Assembly: GCA_963785115.1 (NCBI GenBank)
Contig: CAWATY010000023.1
Span: forward strand, 62,001 to 126,000
Source: JACCWP01 sp963785115
GTDB lineage: Bacteria > Actinomycetota > Actinomycetes > Propionibacteriales > Nocardioidaceae
Reading direction: 5' to 3'
Length of the DNA stretch: 64,000 nt
The notes under the pieces are model-generated. The model made no database searches, was not told the DNA's origin, and saw only the letters and a list, made by a program, of their open reading frames with translations. The translations under genes were made by a program, and so were the position numbers. This document shows positions 17,239-25,588 of the stretch, piece by piece (the first letter of the stretch is position 1; the number at the start of each line of letters is the position of its first letter).

Positions 17239-18093
17239 TCAGGCGGCGAGACTGCGCTCGGCGGCCTCGACGACGTTGCTGAGCAGCATCGCCCGGGTCA
17301 TCGGGCCGACGCCGCCCGGGTTGGGAGAGATCCAGCCGGCGACCTCGTACGCGTCTGCGGCGACGTCTCCGACGATGCCGTCGGCGCCGCGGCTCACGCC
17401 GACGTCGAGGACGGCCGCACCGGGCTTGAGCATGTCGCCGGTCACCAGGCCCGGCACCCCGGCGGCGGCGACCACGATGTCGGCCCGGCGCACCTCGGCG
17501 GCCAGGTCGCGGGTGCCGGTGTGGCACAGGGTGACGGTGGCGTTCTCGCTGCGCCGGGTGAGCAGCAGCCCGAGCGAACGCCCGACGGTGATGCCGCGGC
17601 CGACGACGCAGACGTTGGCGCCGGCGATCGGCACGTCGTGGTGGCGCAGCAGCTCGACGATGCCGCGCGGGGTGCAGGGCAGCGGGGCCTGCTGGTTGAG
17701 CACCAGCCAGCCGAGGTTGGTGGGGTGCAGGCCGTCGGCGTCCTTGTGCGGGTCGACCCGGGCGAGGACCGCGTTCTCGTCCAGGCCCTTCGGGAGCGGC
17801 AGCTGGACCAGGTAGCCGGTGCAGGCCGGGTCGGCGTTGAGCCGGTCGACCTCCGCCTCGATCCGCTCCTGCGTGGTGTCGGCCGGCAGGTCGACCCGCA
17901 GGGAGGCGATGCCGACCTGCGCGCAGTCACGGTGCTTGCCGTTGACGTAGACGTGGCTGCCCGGGTCGTCGCCGACCAGCACGGTGCCGAGCCCGGGCGC
18001 GATCCCGGCCTCGCGCAGCCGCTCGACCCGTACGCCGAGCTCGGCCTTGATCGCGGCGGCCGTGGCCTTGCCGTCGAGGATCCGTGCCGTCAC
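17239..18093 (-). CDS. folD: Bifunctional methylenetetrahydrofolate dehydrogenase/cyclohydrolase
   Basis: The product has 284 residues. It interconverts methylene-, methenyl- and 10-formyl-THF. Signature segments: HVYVNGKHRDCAQVGI with the catalytic Lys, QLPLPKGLDE, KDADGLHPTNLG, CTPRGIVELL, CVVGRGITVGRSLG and ISPNPGGVGPMTRAMLL. The GTG at 18093 is preceded by GCGAGG at good spacing; an ATG nine bases upstream (18102) is the alternative. A much longer frame extends through a palindromic element and cannot be coding. Product formyl-THF feeds PurN and PurH, encoded nearby, and methylene-THF links to the C1 locus. Confidence 0.95.
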   Translation of the reverse strand: MTARILDGKATAAAIKAELGVRVERLREAGIAPGLGTVLVGDDPGSHVYVNGKHRDCAQVGIASLRVDLPADTTQERIEAEVDRLNADPACTGYLVQLPLPKGLDENAVLARVDPHKDADGLHPTNLGWLVLNQQAPLPCTPRGIVELLRHHDVPIAGANVCVVGRGITVGRSLGLLLTRRSENATVTLCHTGTRDLAAEVRRADIVVAAAGVPGLVTGDMLKPGAAVLDVGVSRGADGIVGDVAADAYEVAGWISPNPGGVGPMTRAMLLSNVVEAAERSLAA

Positions 18094-18153
18094 GCCGCGC
18101 ATCCTCGCACGCACGCCACGGCCGCCGACCCACCCGCCACCCGCCGAGCCCCC

Positions 18154-18189
18154 GCCGCCCCGACCCACCCCGCCGCCCCGACCCACCCC
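18154..18189 (+). repeat. 18-bp direct tandem duplication
   Basis: Two exact adjacent copies of GCCGCCCCGACCCACCCC lie in the divergent gap upstream of folD. They end 13 bases before palindromic element copy 2. The neighbourhood is a C-rich, low-complexity tract like the one beside copy 1. Confidence 0.8.
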
Positions 18190-18202
18190 GCCCCCTATCC
18201 GC

Positions 18203-18259
18203 CGAGTGGCGCAAGAGTTCCCGCTCTGCGGCCTGCGGTGCGCACTCTTGCGCCACTCG
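18203..18259. repeat. 57-bp palindromic element, copy 2
   Basis: Perfect 16-bp arms CGAGTGGCGCAAGAGT/ACTCTTGCGCCACTCG around a 25-bp core. The core matches copy 1 at about 18 of 25 positions. It lies 110 bp upstream of the folD start and upstream of the divergent DUF559-like gene. It is the only copy in a divergent, promoter-type gap. Confidence 0.92.
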
Positions 18260-18376
18260 GCGACCGGGGAGTGAGGGGACGGCGGGTCATCCACAGCAGT
18301 GACTGGCTCGTCCGTCCGTCCCCAGGGGTGCAACCGGTACGAGACACCGCTGGGCGATGGCGGCGAGCCTGCGGCG

Positions 18377-19378
18377 GTGCCCCACGGTGCCGAACGACGA
18401 CGGTCCCTGCGAGCGGCCGGCGTCAGCAACCGGTCGCTCGCCGGTCCGGCATGGGAGTCACCGACCTACTCCGTGCACTCCCGGGCCGGAAGCATGTGCG
18501 AGCTCAGCGACCGGTGTGCCGCCGTACTGCTCGCGTTGCCGCGCGGAGCATGCGTCAGCCACGTCACCGGAGCCCAGCTCCGCAGCTGGTGGCTGCCCGA
18601 CTGCCTCGTGCCCGGCGAACCGCTGATCGTGTCGACGCCTGACGAGACCGCCCACCTCGACCGCCGCGGCGTCTACGCCCGTCGGCTGCTGCTCCCGGAA
18701 ACCCAGCGGACGCAGTACGCCGGCGTCGCCGTCGCGTCGCCGGCGCAGGTCATCCGCGAGCTTGCGGAAGACTTCTCGCTCATCGACCTGGTGGTGGCTC
18801 TCGACGCAGCCCTGCATCTCGGTCACCTCGACACGGCCGACCTTCCGTCACTGCCGGTCCGCGGACGGCGCGGCGTACGGGTGCTCCGACAGGCGATCGC
18901 GCTATGCGACGGACGCAGCGAGTCGGCCTGGGAGACGATCCTGCGACTCGTCCACGTGCTGTCGGGGATCACGTGCGTCGAGCCACAGAAGGTGATCGTC
19001 GATGCCACCGGTGTGCCCGTTGCCCGGGCTGACCTGTGGCTGCGGGGCACCAACCGCCTGGCCGAGTACGACGGCGCGGACCACCGGGACCGTGACCAGC
19101 ATCAGAGGGACCTGCGTCGCGAGAAGGTCCTGAGCCGTCTTGGCCACGAGCGATTCGGCTACACCAAGCCAGAGATCGTCGGCGGCGCCAGGGAGATCAT
19201 CCGCGACGCCGAGTGCGCCCTCGACGTTGAGCACGACCCGCTTCGGGTCGAAGGCTGGCTGGCCGAGTTCCGGATGTCCAGCCTGAGCTCGACCGGGCGA
19301 GCCCGGTTGCGGCGGCGCCTGGCCCGGTTTCGACGTCCGGCACCACCCCGCTCCCGCCCACGAGTGGCGCAAGAGTGA
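18377..19378 (+). CDS. DUF559/AbiEi-like protein with PD-(D/E)XK-type C terminus
   Basis: The product has about 333 residues. The middle part (RGACVSHVTGAQLRSWWLP; FSLIDLVVALDAAL) resembles actinobacterial proteins labelled AbiEi-like or hypothetical. The C-terminal part carries a Vsr/DUF559-like pattern (RLAEYDGADHR, then RDLRREKVLSRLGHERFGYTKPEI), consistent with a restriction-endonuclease-like fold. These genes are common and variable in actinobacteria and their role is unproven. The start is uncertain: I use GTG 18377; GTG 18299 gives 26 more residues. The stop codon lies inside palindromic element copy 3, so the last four residues (VAQE) come from the element's arm. Confidence 0.6.
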   Translation: MPHGAERRRSLRAAGVSNRSLAGPAWESPTYSVHSRAGSMCELSDRCAAVLLALPRGACVSHVTGAQLRSWWLPDCLVPGEPLIVSTPDETAHLDRRGVYARRLLLPETQRTQYAGVAVASPAQVIRELAEDFSLIDLVVALDAALHLGHLDTADLPSLPVRGRRGVRVLRQAIALCDGRSESAWETILRLVHVLSGITCVEPQKVIVDATGVPVARADLWLRGTNRLAEYDGADHRDRDQHQRDLRREKVLSRLGHERFGYTKPEIVGGAREIIRDAECALDVEHDPLRVEGWLAEFRMSSLSSTGRARLRRRLARFRRPAPPRSRPRVAQE

Positions 19379-19417
19379 CCGGGACGGGCCGCAGAACGGG
19401 ATCTCTTGCGCCACTCG
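19361..19417. repeat. 57-bp palindromic element, copy 3
   Basis: Left arm CGAGTGGCGCAAGAGT; right arm has one mismatch (TCTCTTGCGCCACTCG). The element overlaps the last codons and stop of the preceding gene. It differs from copy 4, 94 bp downstream, at a single base, so the pair arose by recent duplication or conversion. Confidence 0.92.
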
Positions 19418-19454
19418 GCGGAGAGGGGTGGGGCAGCCCGCCCGCTGTCGCTCG

Positions 19455-19511
19455 CGAGTGGCGCAAGAGTGACCGGGACGGGCCGCAGAACGGGAACTCT
19501 TGCGCCACTCG
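19455..19511. repeat. 57-bp palindromic element, copy 4
   Basis: Perfect 16-bp arms around a core identical to that of copy 3. It lies between the DUF559-like gene and the convergent purH, 36 bp before the purH stop. It is placed where a bidirectional terminator would be expected. Confidence 0.92.
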
Positions 19512-19547
19512 GCGGAAGGAGGAGCCAGTCGGGAGCGGCGGGTGGGG

Positions 19548-21137
19548 TCAGTGGAAGAAGTGGCGGGAGCCGGTGAGGTAGAGGGTGAGGCCGGCGGATT
19601 CGGCGGCGGCGATGACGTCGGCGTCACGGACGGAACCGCCGGGCTGGACCACGGCCCGGACGCCGGCATCGACCAGCACCTGCAGCCCGTCGGGGAAGGG
19701 GAAGAACGCGTCTGAGGCGGCGACCGAGCCGGCCGCCCGCTCGCCCGCGCGGGCGACGGCCAGCCGCGCGGAATCGACCCGGTTCACCTGCCCCATGCCG
19801 ACCCCCACCGAGGCGCCGTCGACCGCCAGCAGGATCGCGTTGGACTTGACCGCGCGGCACGCCCGCCAGGCGAAGGCGAGGTCGGCGAGCACCGCGTCGT
19901 CGGCGACCCGTCCGCAAGCGAGCGTCCAGGCCTGCGGGTCGTCACCGCCGCCCTCGACGACGGCGTCGACCGCGTCGCGCTCCTGCATCAGCATCCCGCC
20001 GGAGACCGGCCGCGTCTCGATCCCGCCGCGGGAGTCGGCACCGCACCGCAGCACCCGGACGTTCTTGCGCGCGGCCAGCACCTCGAGCGCCCCCGGCTCG
20101 TAGTCGGGTGCCACGACCACCTCGGTGAAGACCTCGGCCACCTGCTCGGCCATCGGCACCGACACCGGCCGGTTGACCGCGATCACGCCGCCGAACGCCG
20201 ACACGGGGTCACACGCGTGCGCCTTGCGGTGCGCCTCGGCCACGTCGGCACCGACCGCGATGCCACACGGGTTGGCGTGCTTGATGATCGCGACCGCCGG
20301 GGCCTCGAAGTCGTACGCCGTCCGGCGGGCCGCGTCGGCATCGACGTAGTTGTTGTAGGACATCTGCTTGCCGTGCAGCTGCTCGGCCTGCGCCAGTCCC
20401 GGCTGGGGGGCGAAGCCGGCCGTGTAGAGCGCCGCCCGCTGGTGCGGGTTCTCGCCGTAGCGCAGCACGTCGGCGCGGTCCCAGGTCGCCCCGACCCAGG
20501 CGGGCCACCCGCTCCCGTCGGAGGTGTCGGTGAGCACGTTGCCCATCCACGACGCGACATGGACGTCATAGGTCGCCGTGTGCACGAACGCGTCGGCGGC
20601 CAGTCGCTGTCGCTGCGCGAGCGTGAACCCGCCGGCGCGTACCGCCTCGAGGACCTCGGCGTAGCGGTCGGGCGACACCACGACCGCGACACTCGGGTGG
20701 TTCTTCGCCGCCGCGCGCACCATCGAGGGCCCGCCGATGTCGATCTGCTCCACGCACTCGTCGGTGCTCGCACCCGACATCACGGTGTCGGTGAACGGGT
20801 AGAGGTTCGACACGACGAGGTCGAACGGCTCGATGCCGAGCTCGGCGAGCTGGGCCCGGTGCGACTCCAGCCGGCGGTCGGCAAGCAGCCCGGCGTGCAC
20901 GGCCGGGTGCAGCGTCTTGACCCGGCCGTCGAGGCACTCGGGAAAGCCGGTCAGCTCCTCGACCCGCGTCACCGGCACTCCGGCCGCCTCGATCCGCGCG
21001 GCGGTCGAGCCGGTGGACACCAGCGTCACCGCCTGCTCGTGCAGCCCGGAGGCCAGCTCCTCCAGCCCGGACTTGTCGTAGACCGACACCAGCGCCCTGC
21101 GTACGCGCTGGCGCTCCTGCTCGGGCTGCGTGCTCAC
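19548..21137 (-). CDS. purH: AICAR transformylase/IMP cyclohydrolase
   Basis: The product has 529 residues. It catalyses the last two steps of IMP synthesis using 10-formyl-THF. The IMP cyclohydrolase domain (LVSVYDKSGLEELA; STGSTAARIEAAG; GRVKTLHPAVHAGLL; IDIGGPSMVRAAAKNH) is followed by the transformylase domain (RYGENPHQRAALY; IIKHANPCGIAVG; DPVSAFGGVIAVNR; CRAVKSNAILLA; SDAFFPFPDGL). It starts at GTG and overlaps the purN stop by four bases. It ends 36 bp from a palindromic element shared with the convergent gene. Confidence 0.98.
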   Translation of the reverse strand: MSTQPEQERQRVRRALVSVYDKSGLEELASGLHEQAVTLVSTGSTAARIEAAGVPVTRVEELTGFPECLDGRVKTLHPAVHAGLLADRRLESHRAQLAELGIEPFDLVVSNLYPFTDTVMSGASTDECVEQIDIGGPSMVRAAAKNHPSVAVVVSPDRYAEVLEAVRAGGFTLAQRQRLAADAFVHTATYDVHVASWMGNVLTDTSDGSGWPAWVGATWDRADVLRYGENPHQRAALYTAGFAPQPGLAQAEQLHGKQMSYNNYVDADAARRTAYDFEAPAVAIIKHANPCGIAVGADVAEAHRKAHACDPVSAFGGVIAVNRPVSVPMAEQVAEVFTEVVVAPDYEPGALEVLAARKNVRVLRCGADSRGGIETRPVSGGMLMQERDAVDAVVEGGGDDPQAWTLACGRVADDAVLADLAFAWRACRAVKSNAILLAVDGASVGVGMGQVNRVDSARLAVARAGERAAGSVAASDAFFPFPDGLQVLVDAGVRAVVQPGGSVRDADVIAAAESAGLTLYLTGSRHFFH

Positions 21138-21775
21138 GGGATCGTGACCTTCCTTCCGTCGACCGTCCAGCCCTCGCGGACCATCCGGCCGACACTGTCC
21201 ACCAGCTGTTGCTGCTCGGCCGCCTTGATCCGCTCGGTCAGCGTCTCCTCGTCATCACCGTCGAGCACCGGCACCGCGACCTGCGCGACGACCACTCCGG
21301 TGTCGACGCCCGCGTCGACGACGAAGAGCGTCGCGCCGGTCAGCTTCACGCCGTAGGCCAGCGCGTCCCGCGGCCCGTGCACGCCGGGGAACGACGGCAA
21401 CAGCGCGTTGTGGGTGTTGAGGTACGTGCCCCCGAACCGCTCGAGGAACGCCGGGCCCACGAGCTTGAGGAAGCCCGCCGACACGACCAGATCGGGCGCG
21501 TACGACGCCACCCGCGCCGTGAGCGCCGCGTCCCACGCCGCCCGGTCGTCGAAGCCGTCGACTGGCAGCACGAACGTCTCGACGCCCACAGCCTCCGCCC
21601 GGCCCACTCCCCCGGTGCCGTCACGGTCGGCGCCCACCGCGACCACGGCCGCGCCGTAGCCGGGATCGGCGCAGGCATCCAGCAGGGCCTGCAGGTTGGT
21701 GCCCGACCCCGACACCAGCACGACCAGCCGCGCCGGTCCTTGGGCCCCGCCGAAGGGGCCGTACGCCTCGGGCAC
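21134..21775 (-). CDS. purN: Phosphoribosylglycinamide formyltransferase
   Basis: The product has 213 residues. It transfers formyl from 10-formyl-THF to GAR in purine synthesis. Motifs: VLVSGSGTNLQALLDA (phosphate binding), SAGFLKLVG, NTHNALLPSFPGVHG (catalytic Asn/His) and VVDAGVDTGVVVAQ (catalytic Asp). I choose the GTG at 21775 because it lies just after the DUF6350 stop (10 bp) and gives a normal family length. The frame is open further upstream into that gene. It is coupled to purH by a four-base overlap. Confidence 0.96.
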   Translation of the reverse strand: MPEAYGPFGGAQGPARLVVLVSGSGTNLQALLDACADPGYGAAVVAVGADRDGTGGVGRAEAVGVETFVLPVDGFDDRAAWDAALTARVASYAPDLVVSAGFLKLVGPAFLERFGGTYLNTHNALLPSFPGVHGPRDALAYGVKLTGATLFVVDAGVDTGVVVAQVAVPVLDGDDEETLTERIKAAEQQQLVDSVGRMVREGWTVDGRKVTIP

Positions 21776-21785
21776 GGCGAAGACC

Positions 21786-23066
21786 CTAGCGACCCCTCCG
21801 CAGCCGGTCCGGCACTCGGTCTCGCAGGCCGGCGACGGCGCGGGCTCCCCACGCGCGCACCGTCTCCAGCCCGGTCCGCTCTCGTACGACGCGCGCGCCC
21901 ACGCCGCCGATCGCGGCACCCAGCCCGAGCGAGACCACCGCGACCGCAGCAGCGGCGGATGCCGGTCCGGTCATCTCCATCCGGCCGGGGCCGACCGCGC
22001 CGCCAGACACCAGCAGCAGCCCCCCGAGCGCCGCGCCGGACAGCGCACCGGCCGCCGCGCCGGTCACCGCGGTACGCCACCACGGACCGGCCGCCGCGCG
22101 TCGGTCGGCCACGACTCCGGCGACGACTCCGGCAAGCACCGGCAGCAGCAGGACCCCGGTCGCCCACCCCGGCGCGTCGCCGGGATCGGGCAGCGCGGCG
22201 AACGGGGGGTAGGCGGGCAGCGGCCCCAGCACCACCCCCGACGGCGAGACGCTGGTGGCGGTGCCGACGGCGAATCCCGGACCGAGCAGGTAGGAGGCGC
22301 ACCACAGCACGGCGTTGGGCAGGGTCAGCGCGGCCAGCAGCACCAGCAGCGCAGCGCCGACCGGGTCCGGCGACAGCCGCTGGCCCATCCCCCACACGTC
22401 GCCGGCGTGCATCGCCACCAGCGAGAGGGTGACCACGGTGGCGGCGGCCAGGATCGCGACCAGCCCCGCGACGGCACCGCGTAGTGCCGACCGCGCCGGT
22501 TCGGGCAGCAGCTCGCGGAGCCGGTCGGACCAGCCGACCCCCGGGGCCAGCCCGACGGCCACGCCCGCGGCCACCAGCAGCGCGCCGAGCGCACCCGCCC
22601 GGGCCGGGTCGACGAGCACGTCGTCCGGCAGCGCCACCGTGGCGAGACCGCTGAGCGCGAGCCCGTACGGCACCGCAGCGGCGAGCACCGCCGGCAGCGC
22701 CTCGCGCCCGTCGGCGGGCGCCGACGACGTCACCGCCCAGCGACCGCCGCGCACGGCCAGCAGCCCCAGCAGCAGGGGGACTCCGAGCGGTACCAGGCGC
22801 AGCGGAACGCCCTCGACCTGCGGCGCCGCGCCGTGACCCGCCAGCCAGCCGGTCACGCCTACCCGCATGGCACCCTCGACGCTCCCGTCGTGGGCGGCGA
22901 GCCAGCCGACGACGGCCAGTCCGGTCGCCGCGACGAGCCCCGCGACCAGCAGCGCGACGGCGACCAGCAGCGTGCTGACGGCCAGTGGACGGGTGGGGAC
23001 CTCGTCCGCTGGAGCGCGGCCGACCGGTGCAGCGGGGCGGCGGGGGCGGGTCGAGAGGTCGGTCAT
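21786..23066 (-). CDS. DUF6350 polytopic membrane protein
   Basis: The product has 426 residues and about ten hydrophobic segments rich in Ala, Val, Leu and Gly. This matches the actinobacterial DUF6350 family that is conserved next to purN and purH. Function unknown. The short basic N-terminal tail (MTDLSTRPRRPAAP) supports the ATG at 23066 over a longer frame. It is the first gene of a three-gene unit with purN and purH, and is divergent from the sigma/sensor island. Confidence 0.85.
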   Translation of the reverse strand: MTDLSTRPRRPAAPVGRAPADEVPTRPLAVSTLLVAVALLVAGLVAATGLAVVGWLAAHDGSVEGAMRVGVTGWLAGHGAAPQVEGVPLRLVPLGVPLLLGLLAVRGGRWAVTSSAPADGREALPAVLAAAVPYGLALSGLATVALPDDVLVDPARAGALGALLVAAGVAVGLAPGVGWSDRLRELLPEPARSALRGAVAGLVAILAAATVVTLSLVAMHAGDVWGMGQRLSPDPVGAALLVLLAALTLPNAVLWCASYLLGPGFAVGTATSVSPSGVVLGPLPAYPPFAALPDPGDAPGWATGVLLLPVLAGVVAGVVADRRAAAGPWWRTAVTGAAAGALSGAALGGLLLVSGGAVGPGRMEMTGPASAAAAVAVVSLGLGAAIGGVGARVVRERTGLETVRAWGARAVAGLRDRVPDRLRRGR

Positions 23067-23193
23067 CGGTACCCATGCTCCGGCACCGTCCGGCCTTGTC
23101 CGGCTCGCGACACGCGTGCCCGGTCGCGTACCGTCGACTGCTGCCTGCCGACCACTCAGCCAGCCAGCACCGACCAGCAAGCAAAGGGACACC

Positions 23194-25050
23194 ATGCCGC
23201 GCGCGGAGGAGTTCGACGCGTTCTACGCGCAGACCCGCGCCCGGCTGCTGCACCTGACCTACGCGTCGACGGGGGATCTCGGCGCGGCCGCCGCGGCGCT
23301 GCGGGACGCGTTCGCGCACGCCTGGCAGCACTGGCACCGGCTGCGCACCCGCGACGTCGAGGCGTGGGTGCGGCAGGAGGCCGGCCGGCTCGCGACGCTG
23401 CGGCACTACGTGCACCTGCGTCGCCGGATCGACGACGGTGGCGCCGACCGCGAGCTGCTGGATGCGCTGCAGGACCTGTCCGCAAACGGCCGGCGGTTGC
23501 TGCTGCTGCAGACCATCGCCGGGCTGGACCTGCCGGCCGCGGCCCGCGAGGTGGCCCGTACCGACGCCGACGCCCTCGAGGAGAGCGACGCCGCGGTCGC
23601 GCAGCTGACGAGGCGGGCCACCGACCTGGCCGAGCTCGAGCGCCGGCTGGGCGAGCTGCGCACGATCAGCGACCGGGTGGCGATGCCGCGCGGCAGCATG
23701 ATCCGGCGGCGGGGCCGACGTCGGCGCAGGCACACGACCTTGGTTTCCGTGGCGGCGAGCGCCGTTGTGGTGGTGGGCGCAGGACTCTTGGTGACGGTGC
23801 CGCCCGACGACATGTCGGCCACCGAGGCGGCGCTCGACGACCGGCGCCAGGTCGACGTCGGACCTGACTCGGACGAGCCCGACGTGCCCCAGCGACCCGG
23901 GGCGACCGATGACCAGCTGCTCAGCTCACCGCTGCTGGGGGCCATCGCACCGCCGGCGACCTGGCGCGAGGTGGACAGTCCACCGGACCAGGACCTGATG
24001 TCGTGCCAGACCGCCGACCAGGCCGATCCCCGGGCCAGGGCGGTGCTGTGGCACAGCTTCCGCGCGGACAGTGACTCCCGGCAGCGGGCCGCGCAGATCG
24101 TCGAGGTGTCACGCGGGGTCGCGGCCGCCCGAGCGGCGTACGAGAGCACGATCGACTGGTACGCCGGGTGCCAGCAGCCGCAGATCCAGCTGGTCGACTC
24201 CTATCGCGTCCGCGGGATTGACAGCGACGTCGAGATCCTGGCGCTGCGGGACTGGGGCGACCCCGTCCGCACGCTCACCGTTGCGGTGGCGCGCAGCGGA
24301 GTGGTCACCACCCGGCTGGTGCACGAGGTCAGCCGGCCCAAGGGCCCGAACCCAGAATCCGTGGGCACCGCGATGCGGCACGCGGTCAACTTGCTGTGCA
24401 CGACGAGTGGCGGCTCCTGCGCCAGCGCGCGCCCGGTGGTCGAGACGGCGCCGCCACCGACAGGGGAGGGGGCTGGCTTCGTCGGCGTCGTCGACCTGCC
24501 GCCGGCCGGGGACCTCGAGACGCCGTGGGTGGGCACGGACCCGCTGCACACCCCGACCAACCCGGCGGCGACGTTGTGCGACCAGGCGGACTTCACCGCA
24601 GGCGCCTTCACGTCCAGCCGGTCACGGACCTTCGTGCTGCCCCGCTCGGAGCTGCCCCGGCGGTTCGGGCTCAGCGAGACCCTCGGCCGCGCCGGGGCGG
24701 CAGAGCCGGCCAGGTCGTTCTACGACCAGGTCCTGTCCGACGTCGACGGCTGCGAGGAACGCGAGCTGTCGGCCACCGTCCAGCCGCTCGCAACGCTCAC
24801 CGACGGGCCGATGGAGGGGCGGGCCTGGGAGCTGACCTTCGAGATCAGCGACGGCGAGACGGTCCCGTACCGGCTCGGCATCGTGCGGGTCGGCGCGCGG
24901 GTGGCCCAGCTGGCCTTCTCCGGCACCGAGACCGCCGACATGGGCGATGCCGCGTTCACCGCTCTGCTGCTCCGGGCCGGGCAGCGGCTCACCGAGCTGC
25001 CCGGCGTCGGCGACGGATCGGGTGCAACCGGCGGGGGCGGCGGCGCGTAG
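23194..25050 (+). CDS. Degenerate sigma-70-like domain fused to membrane-anchored sensor
   Basis: The product has 618 residues. Residues 1-150 align visibly with the intact SigE-type factor encoded next to it: FDAFYA, a GDL-A region 2 core, then EAWVR. The region-4 helix-turn-helix is eroded (LPAAAREVARTDADALEES in place of a SVAEIA-type helix). A very basic stretch (MIRRRGRRRRRH) precedes one membrane segment near residues 182-202. Two tandem extracytoplasmic modules follow, each with paired cysteines (SCQTAD/YAGCQQ/LLCTTSGGSC; LCDQADF/DGCEER). It starts at ATG 23194 with an AAGGGA site. The domain order suggests a tethered, probably non-promoter-reading sigma relative. Function is inferred, not known. 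Confidence 0.75.
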   Translation: MPRAEEFDAFYAQTRARLLHLTYASTGDLGAAAAALRDAFAHAWQHWHRLRTRDVEAWVRQEAGRLATLRHYVHLRRRIDDGGADRELLDALQDLSANGRRLLLLQTIAGLDLPAAAREVARTDADALEESDAAVAQLTRRATDLAELERRLGELRTISDRVAMPRGSMIRRRGRRRRRHTTLVSVAASAVVVVGAGLLVTVPPDDMSATEAALDDRRQVDVGPDSDEPDVPQRPGATDDQLLSSPLLGAIAPPATWREVDSPPDQDLMSCQTADQADPRARAVLWHSFRADSDSRQRAAQIVEVSRGVAAARAAYESTIDWYAGCQQPQIQLVDSYRVRGIDSDVEILALRDWGDPVRTLTVAVARSGVVTTRLVHEVSRPKGPNPESVGTAMRHAVNLLCTTSGGSCASARPVVETAPPPTGEGAGFVGVVDLPPAGDLETPWVGTDPLHTPTNPAATLCDQADFTAGAFTSSRSRTFVLPRSELPRRFGLSETLGRAGAAEPARSFYDQVLSDVDGCEERELSATVQPLATLTDGPMEGRAWELTFEISDGETVPYRLGIVRVGARVAQLAFSGTETADMGDAAFTALLLRAGQRLTELPGVGDGSGATGGGGGA

Positions 25051-25087
25051 ACCGGGCATGAGCTGCATCCCGGACGGCCGCTGACAC

Positions 25088-25588
25088 ATGGACGCAGCGG
25101 CGTTCGACGCCTTCTACGCCGGCTCGTTCGGGCGCGTGGTCGGCCAGGTGTACGCGATGTGCGGCGACCTGGCCGAGGCGCAGGACTGCACCCAGGAGGC
25201 GTTCGTGCGCGCCTGGGACCGGCGCCGATCGCTGGAGCAGGCGCAGTCACCCGAGGCGTGGGTACGCACCGTGGCCTGGCGGCTGTGCGTGAGCCGGTGG
25301 CGGCGGGCCCGGCTCGCGCTGCGCTCGCCGGACCGGGCGCGGCAGGCGCCGCCGTCGGTCTCCGAGCCCGACGTCACCCACACCGCACTGGTCGCGGCGC
25401 TGCGGCAGATCTCGCCGGAGCAGCGCCGGGCGATCGTCCTGCACCACCTGTGCGACCGGTCGGTCGCGGAGATCGCGGCCGAGACCGGCGTGCCCACCGG
25501 CACGGTCAAGGCGCGGTTGTCCCGCGGCCGCACCGCGCTGGTCGTCCTGCTCGGCGACTCGTACGACGAGGAGAACAGCCATGCCTGA
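25088..25588 (+). CDS. SigE-family ECF RNA polymerase sigma factor
   Basis: The product has 166 residues. Region 2 (FDAFYAGSFGRVVGQVYAM; DCTQEAFVRAWDR) and region 4 (LRQISPEQRRAIVLHHL; SVAEIAAETGVPTGTVKARLSRGR) are complete, as in actinobacterial SigE-family ECF factors. It lies 37 bp after the sigma-sensor fusion gene. Its stop overlaps the start of the next membrane protein by eight bases, so it is translated with that gene, which is the usual layout for an ECF factor and its membrane regulator. Confidence 0.92.
   Translation: MDAAAFDAFYAGSFGRVVGQVYAMCGDLAEAQDCTQEAFVRAWDRRRSLEQAQSPEAWVRTVAWRLCVSRWRRARLALRSPDRARQAPPSVSEPDVTHTALVAALRQISPEQRRAIVLHHLCDRSVAEIAAETGVPTGTVKARLSRGRTALVVLLGDSYDEENSHA

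Noticed and set aside
18103..18429. N-terminal extension of the folD frame
   Set aside because: It runs through palindromic element 2 and a C-rich repeat. Normal FolD length is reached from the start at 18093 or 18102.
19361..19511. Insertion sequence or integron attC-like site formed by the element pair
   Set aside because: No transposase or integrase gene is near, there are no target-site duplications that I can see, and the elements occur singly elsewhere.
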